A stretch of 64,000 bases of DNA from Mangifera indica. Lineage: Eukaryota; Streptophyta; Magnoliopsida; Sapindales; Anacardiaceae. The stretch is from the NCBI RefSeq assembly GCF_011075055.1, contig NC_058144.1, positions 14,809,807 to 14,873,806 on the forward strand, written 5' to 3'. Made by a program: the position numbers and the translations under genes. This document shows positions 59,647 to 64,000 of the stretch, one piece after another. Numbering within the stretch: position 1 is the first letter of the stretch; each line of letters starts with the position of its first letter. The notes under the pieces are model-generated. The model saw nothing but the letters and a program-made list of their open reading frames with translations, was not told the DNA's origin and did no database searches.

Positions 59647-62116
59647 ATGGAAAAAACTGTATTTAATAGTCGCTATAGAGGCCAATGGGTTGAAGGTGAT
59701 TATAATGTGTCAAGATATGTTGGTGTGAATGAGAGAGGGATGTGTATTGACACAAATATTGATTTTGAATGATTCATTGCAAGAATCAGCTATTGTCTAA
59801 GACTCGATCAAAGTTAGTCAAATGTGTGCGTATTTACACTAGGTGATGTGGGTCTAATAGAGATTATAGACGATGATGATGTAGAGTTTTTGATGGTTGT
59901 AACAAGAAATTCACAAGGATACACAAAACTTTTTGTTACCGAGAGTCAAATTGACGGAAGGGACAATCAACAAGGCGAAGATGTTTACGAGGAAGAAAGA
60001 GAAAATCATCCGACAGATGAGTGGGCACATCTACAAAGTTTTCAAGAGTCTGGTGGGAATTATGGGGTTGATGATGATAATGATAACGACATGGATGAAG
60101 ATTATGAAGTAGAAGGCAATGAGGAGAAGGATGATGATAATGACGACGACAAAGAATTCTCGGGGTTTGATGAGGACATGTACGGTGTTCTGAGCCAAGA
60201 CGTTGGCAGAAGTCAAAATCATGCTTGTAATGAGAGGGCTGAATGTAGCACAAGACATCAATGCTTTATGAATATTGGAGCATATCCAAGTCATATCCAT
60301 AATCCAAATCTATTTCAATGGGTTCCTGAACCTGCTATTGATGTTGAGAATGCAGGTATTAGAAATTGGGCAACACAAAGGGGTAACCATTTACAAGTGA
60401 TGGGTTTTTATAACTCCAAGGTAGAATTTATAGCATTATTTCGAACATATGCCTTAGAGACAAGAATTCAATGAAAGGTTGGTCACTCCGATAACATACG
60501 ATATGAGTTTAAGTACGTATACCCACACTTGTCCGTGAGATTAATTATTGGCGTATCATAGACAAGCTGGTGCAGAATCGTTAGGGAACATACTTAAGTC
60601 AATGTTTGTGGTTGATCACATTTATTGACCAAAGGAAATTATTTCCAATATGGCAGATAGGTACAGAATTGACATATCCTACACGTAAGCACGACGTGCC
60701 AAAACATATGCAATAAATGCATTACGAGTATCTCCAAAAGAGTCTTTCGATCTATTATGTAAATATTGTCATAATTTGGAGCTTAAGAACCCAGGAATTG
60801 TGACATGCATTGATATCGATCTGAAAAATAGGTTTAAGTTTTTTTCATGTGTATGAGGTGTTCTATAAAAAGGTTCCAACAATTCTACCGTCTGGTGATA
60901 TATATTGATGTTTCACACTTAAAAGGAAAATATCTTAGGTCTCTTTTCATTATTATTACGAAGGATGGTAATAATCAAATTTATCCACTCGTATTCGGTA
61001 TTGAGCACAAGGAGGGAATAGATACATTGACGCCCTTTTTGACATACCTTAACATGTGCATTGGTAATTTACTGGATTTGACCATTATTTTTTATCGTCA
61101 TCATTCAATAATTTCATCGGTTGCGAATGTAATGTCTCATGTGCGTCATGGGTTTTGTAATTACCACATGAAGGGTAACATGCATTCGCAGTTCAAAAAA
61201 ACTAAACATATTGAAGGATTATTTTGGAAGGCTGCTAAGACATATCGCCTCACGGACTTTCAAGCTACTATGAGTAAAATTGCTAGAGTAAATCCCACTA
61301 CAGAAGCCTATTTGATTGACATTGGGTATGAAAGATGGGTTGTGCCCACTTTGGAGTCTAACGGTACAATATTATGACGACCAATATTGTTGAGTCCTTC
61401 AATACTTTGACACAGACTGCTCGCGCTTTGCCTATCACCATATTGGTTGAGTTTCTTCAAAGCATAATACAACATTGGTTTTTCAATAGGTGAAACATGG
61501 CTGGTTCGTATGACTAAAAATTTAATGATGTTTCTGTTTTTTCATCGCATATATTTTAGTTGTTTTTCACAGGTGAGAGATCTCACCCATTAACACCATG
61601 GCTGAGGACAAGCTTGCTCAACATGTGTTCAAATCTACCAACATAGTTGTTAAACCAATCAACATGCAACAATACGAAGTTCATAATTTATGACAATAAG
61701 TGTTCATCGTGAATCTTCTATATCAAATGTGTGATTGTGGGAAATTTCAACTTTCTCAGATTCTGTGTGGACACGCTGCAGCTATAACAAGGTATAACAA
61801 CCTATCAGACTATGTAGGTTGGGTCAGTACATATTACTCTACTAAATATTTACATAAAATGTATGGAGAAGATATTAATCCACTAGGGGATCAATCAATT
61901 TGGGCACCATCAAATATGTTTGCAATTTATCCTCCAGTGATGGAGCAACGAAGGTTCGGTTGTCCTTCCAATCATGCAAAAAGACCTTCACAAAGAGAGG
62001 AAGTTCGACAACAATACTACAGCCGATGTCATCAACCTAGCCATACTCACTTGCAATGTCAAAGTCCAGCTCTAGTGCCCGTGGTTGGCTCGTCCTGCAC
62101 ACCAAGTAACACATGA
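59647..62116 (+). pseudogene. mudrA-type MULE transposase of copy 2 (degenerate, with SWIM finger)
   Basis: It starts MEKTVFNSRYRGQWVEGDYN at 59647 and continues through RYVGVNERGMCIDT, an in-frame stop at 59,770, and VEFLMVVTRNSQGYTKLFV. An Asp/Glu-rich region (60,070-60,180) and HNPNLFQWVPEP follow. The core lies at 60,847-61,377: YIDVSHLKGKY (first catalytic Asp kept), DGNNQIYPLVFGI, and IIFYRHHSI, where the second catalytic Asp is Tyr, then HVRHGFCNYHMKGNM. After an apparent intron (about 61,515-61,570) comes a SWIM zinc finger CDCGKFQLSQILCGHAAA at 61,732. A zinc-knuckle remnant YSRCHQPSHTHLQC (first Cys is Tyr) follows near 62,020. The frame ends at 62,116. Multiple stops and catalytic loss mean it is inactive. 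Confidence 0.9.
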
Positions 62117-62484
62117 AGCCGAGGTTGTCGTAGTCACAATAAACCCATACGGCCGAATAGGTTATCATGGCTAATGTTCTGATTGCATATGATATTATAA
62201 TTTTAATTGTCTATTGCATGTTTAATTTTATGTAATTTATCTGTTGGATTTTGTACAAATTTTAATGTATTGATTTTTTATGTTCAGACTCTTACATGTA
62301 TGTGATGACAATAGATCAAAATAATATAATGGAATTACCACAATATTTATTTGTTAGCCTATCATTTGATGTACATATTTGATTTTTTATCTATACCATA
62401 CATTAATAAAACAACAATAAAATACACCAGTCAAACAATAATAAAATGACATCCAATTCGTATACATGCCCGCCCACCCACGCC

Positions 62485-64000
62485 TTAATCGAATTCCTCG
62501 AAGCCTGTATTTTCACAATCCAATTGAATTTAATAAATACAACCAATTAAGTAAAGTTTGCTAACATATAAATAAACTCATAAACACTAATTACTTACTG
62601 AAAGCCCTTCCTTGGAATATGGGTGTAGCCACGTGTTTTCTTAACCTCCTGAAATGTTTTGATGTGAAATTAGGGTCTCTGCTTTCTACATCTTGTTTTG
62701 GCACATCAGAACACACCTGTATTGTAATGTCGGCGGAGTATCTAACAATTGAATTCCCTTTGATGTATAGAAATTACTTGTCTTCATTAGGTGTGTCAAT
62801 GTCCTATATGACATCATTAACCTCTTCACCCTTTCTAAGCTAGTGGTATATTGGGCAGAGTTATATACAAACAACTTCCAAGCATTAATATCCAATACGT
62901 CACACACCTAATATTGGTTGTTGATGTTGGGGGGAATGAATACCTACCAACCAATAAAGAGAAATAAGTACCAACAATCAAATATATCGTAAACAACTTA
63001 CAGTTGTATATCACCTTGTCAACACTACTCTATGGCCGAAAGAATTCAGTTGATTGTTGATGTGAGATGCCATTGATTTGAACTAAGAAAAATGTGGGCA
63101 CTTCATATTTGTACCAAACCGTTTAAACTCATCGTAGCACTGTGGGAGAAGTCCAACGAATTGGGTCGAAACAGTCATCCAATTATTGTCTAGAAAAGAT
63201 TTATGCAGTATTCCCATGAAAGCTTCGATGTGTTGTGTACACAGATAAATTACATCATAAGTTAAAAGTGATAACTAATATGAACAAATACAAAGGAAGG
63301 GTACATACCGTGTTTTCCAACCATTGTCCCGGTGTTACAATTTGGGTCCACCATGGTTTGTGCATATAGGTAGTCATTCTGATTGGTCCCTTGAGGAAGA
63401 CAAGTCGAGTGTCATTATCTGACGAATGATGATACCACAATAAGAACTTTGAGTAGGCCTCAACCAATCACGGGTCCAGATGACGTTTCTCAGATATGGG
63501 CTGTTTATTCTTTTTTGCCTTTGTTAGATATGTGAATGGACTTACCAATTGTTTCCCTTTTCGTAGCACACGTTCGAATACTGACACTTTTTTAGTTGTC
63601 ATCAGCTTCTGAACAGTTGTTGGTTGGTCTTGCACTTGTTGTTAGACATCATCATCCGATGAGTCGTCCAACTGGAAAAAGTTCAAAAATTTATGCTTAT
63701 CATTATTTTATAACATAACTAATTGAAATAAAAATTAAGTATGGTGGATAATAACTTGTACTGATCATGATGCCTGAACATAAGAATCGTCAAATCGTGT
63801 AATTCGATTATTTAATGATGTTTGGAGTTCCTGCATCTCCCCCTGAAGCATCGATGTTTGTTGTTGCCATTGGTCTTGTATCTCCCTATGAAACATCGAT
63901 GTTTGTTATTACCAATGCAATTGCATCTCCTCATGAAACACTGATGACTGTCGCTCCCACTCCGCGCGTATCATTGCAGCGTGCTAGTCCAATTACTACT
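62485..64000 (-). pseudogene. Ulp1/DUF1985 protease-like gene of MULE copy 2 (degenerate, partial)
   Basis: On the minus strand, parallel to copy 1: the FLLWYHHSSDNDTRLVFLKG and KPWWTQIVTPGQWLENTV segments (63,440-63,310), the middle exon (about 63,240-63,000), then the C48-like part at 62,935-62,605 with DVLDINAWKLFVYNSAQYTTSLERVK and LTHLMKTSNFYTSKGI. The His motif reads QY plus a stop. A frameshift near 62,705 and a deletion remove the SGD(C) active-site segment altogether. A short last exon (FEEFD then stop, ending at 62485) follows a normal GTAAGT donor and CAG acceptor. Between 62,117 and 62,484 is the shared 3' spacer of the two convergent genes. Confidence 0.82.

Larger units (their letters stand above)
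59166..64000. mobile_element. ULP-carrying MULE, copy 2 (inverted relative to copy 1, cut by window end)
   Basis: The left terminus GGGAAATTGAAATTTTTAAC at 59166 matches the transposase-side end of copy 1. The preceding nine bases (59157-59165, AAATTAAAA) are the expected target-site half; the partner lies outside the window. Gene order is the same as copy 1 but reversed: transposase on the plus strand, Ulp1/DUF1985 gene on the minus strand. The last bases (about 63,850-63,910) correspond to 24,230-24,310 of copy 1, so roughly 3 kb of the element should lie beyond the window. Confidence 0.88.

Noticed and set aside
1..64000. CRISPR arrays, bacterial operons, integrated virus or organellar DNA
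   Set aside because: No regularly spaced palindromic repeats, no bacterial gene organisation, and the reverse-transcribing elements have gypsy or copia gene order with integrase, so no pararetrovirus is indicated.

Overview
This is AT-rich nuclear DNA from a flowering plant, most likely a eudicot. The evidence is an intron-containing ammonium transporter gene, relics of a plant-type G-protein gamma-subunit gene, and a dense load of plant transposon classes (hAT, Mutator-like/MULE, Ty3-gypsy chromovirus, Ty1-copia, MITEs). I cannot name the species. Nothing suggests a bacterial, organellar or viral genome. Only one gene looks intact.

Layout. 1-10.4 kb is gene-poor and holds copies of a ~1 kb dispersed repeat, two of them in inverted orientation. 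10.4-12.4 kb is a decayed hAT transposase (- strand). 13.8-16.4 kb is the ammonium transporter gene (AMT2/3/4 subfamily, three exons, 473 residues), with candidate promoter and poly(A) signals. 16.5-21.2 kb holds another copy of the dispersed repeat, a 52-55 bp minisatellite and a CA/TA microsatellite. 21,258-28,375 is a complete 7.1 kb MULE bounded by ~50 bp terminal inverted repeats and a perfect 9-bp target duplication. It carries a mudrA-type transposase relic (-) convergent with a Ulp1/DUF1985 protease-like relic (+).

This MULE sits about 125 bp upstream of a four-exon G-gamma gene relic (28,510-30,924). Retrotransposon sequence begins where the gamma C-terminus should be. 30.95-38.9 kb is a rearranged cluster of Ty3-gypsy chromovirus pieces, including a ~2 kb inverted repeat. 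38.95-49.7 kb holds two divergent Ty1-copia relics, each with a recognisable LTR. 49.7-53.6 kb has MULE-type MITEs and a ~255 bp tandem repeat. 54,004-57,257 is a second, transposase-less MULE that carries a Ulp1/DUF1985 gene and 119-bp tandem repeats. 57.3-59.1 kb is apparently unique DNA with a G-quadruplex motif, hairpins and a G-box. 59,166 to the window end is an inverted second copy of the 7 kb MULE, cut off by the window edge.

The points most worth following are: (i) the ULP-carrying MULEs, in which the Ulp1 catalytic cysteine position reads Tyr in two separate elements; (ii) the G-gamma relic caught between a MULE and retrotransposons, with two intron junctions that lack a frame-preserving GT donor; and (iii) a phosphate/mycorrhiza-type motif pair upstream of the ammonium transporter. 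Exon boundaries, element ends and repeat relationships were read by eye from the sequence. No database search was run.
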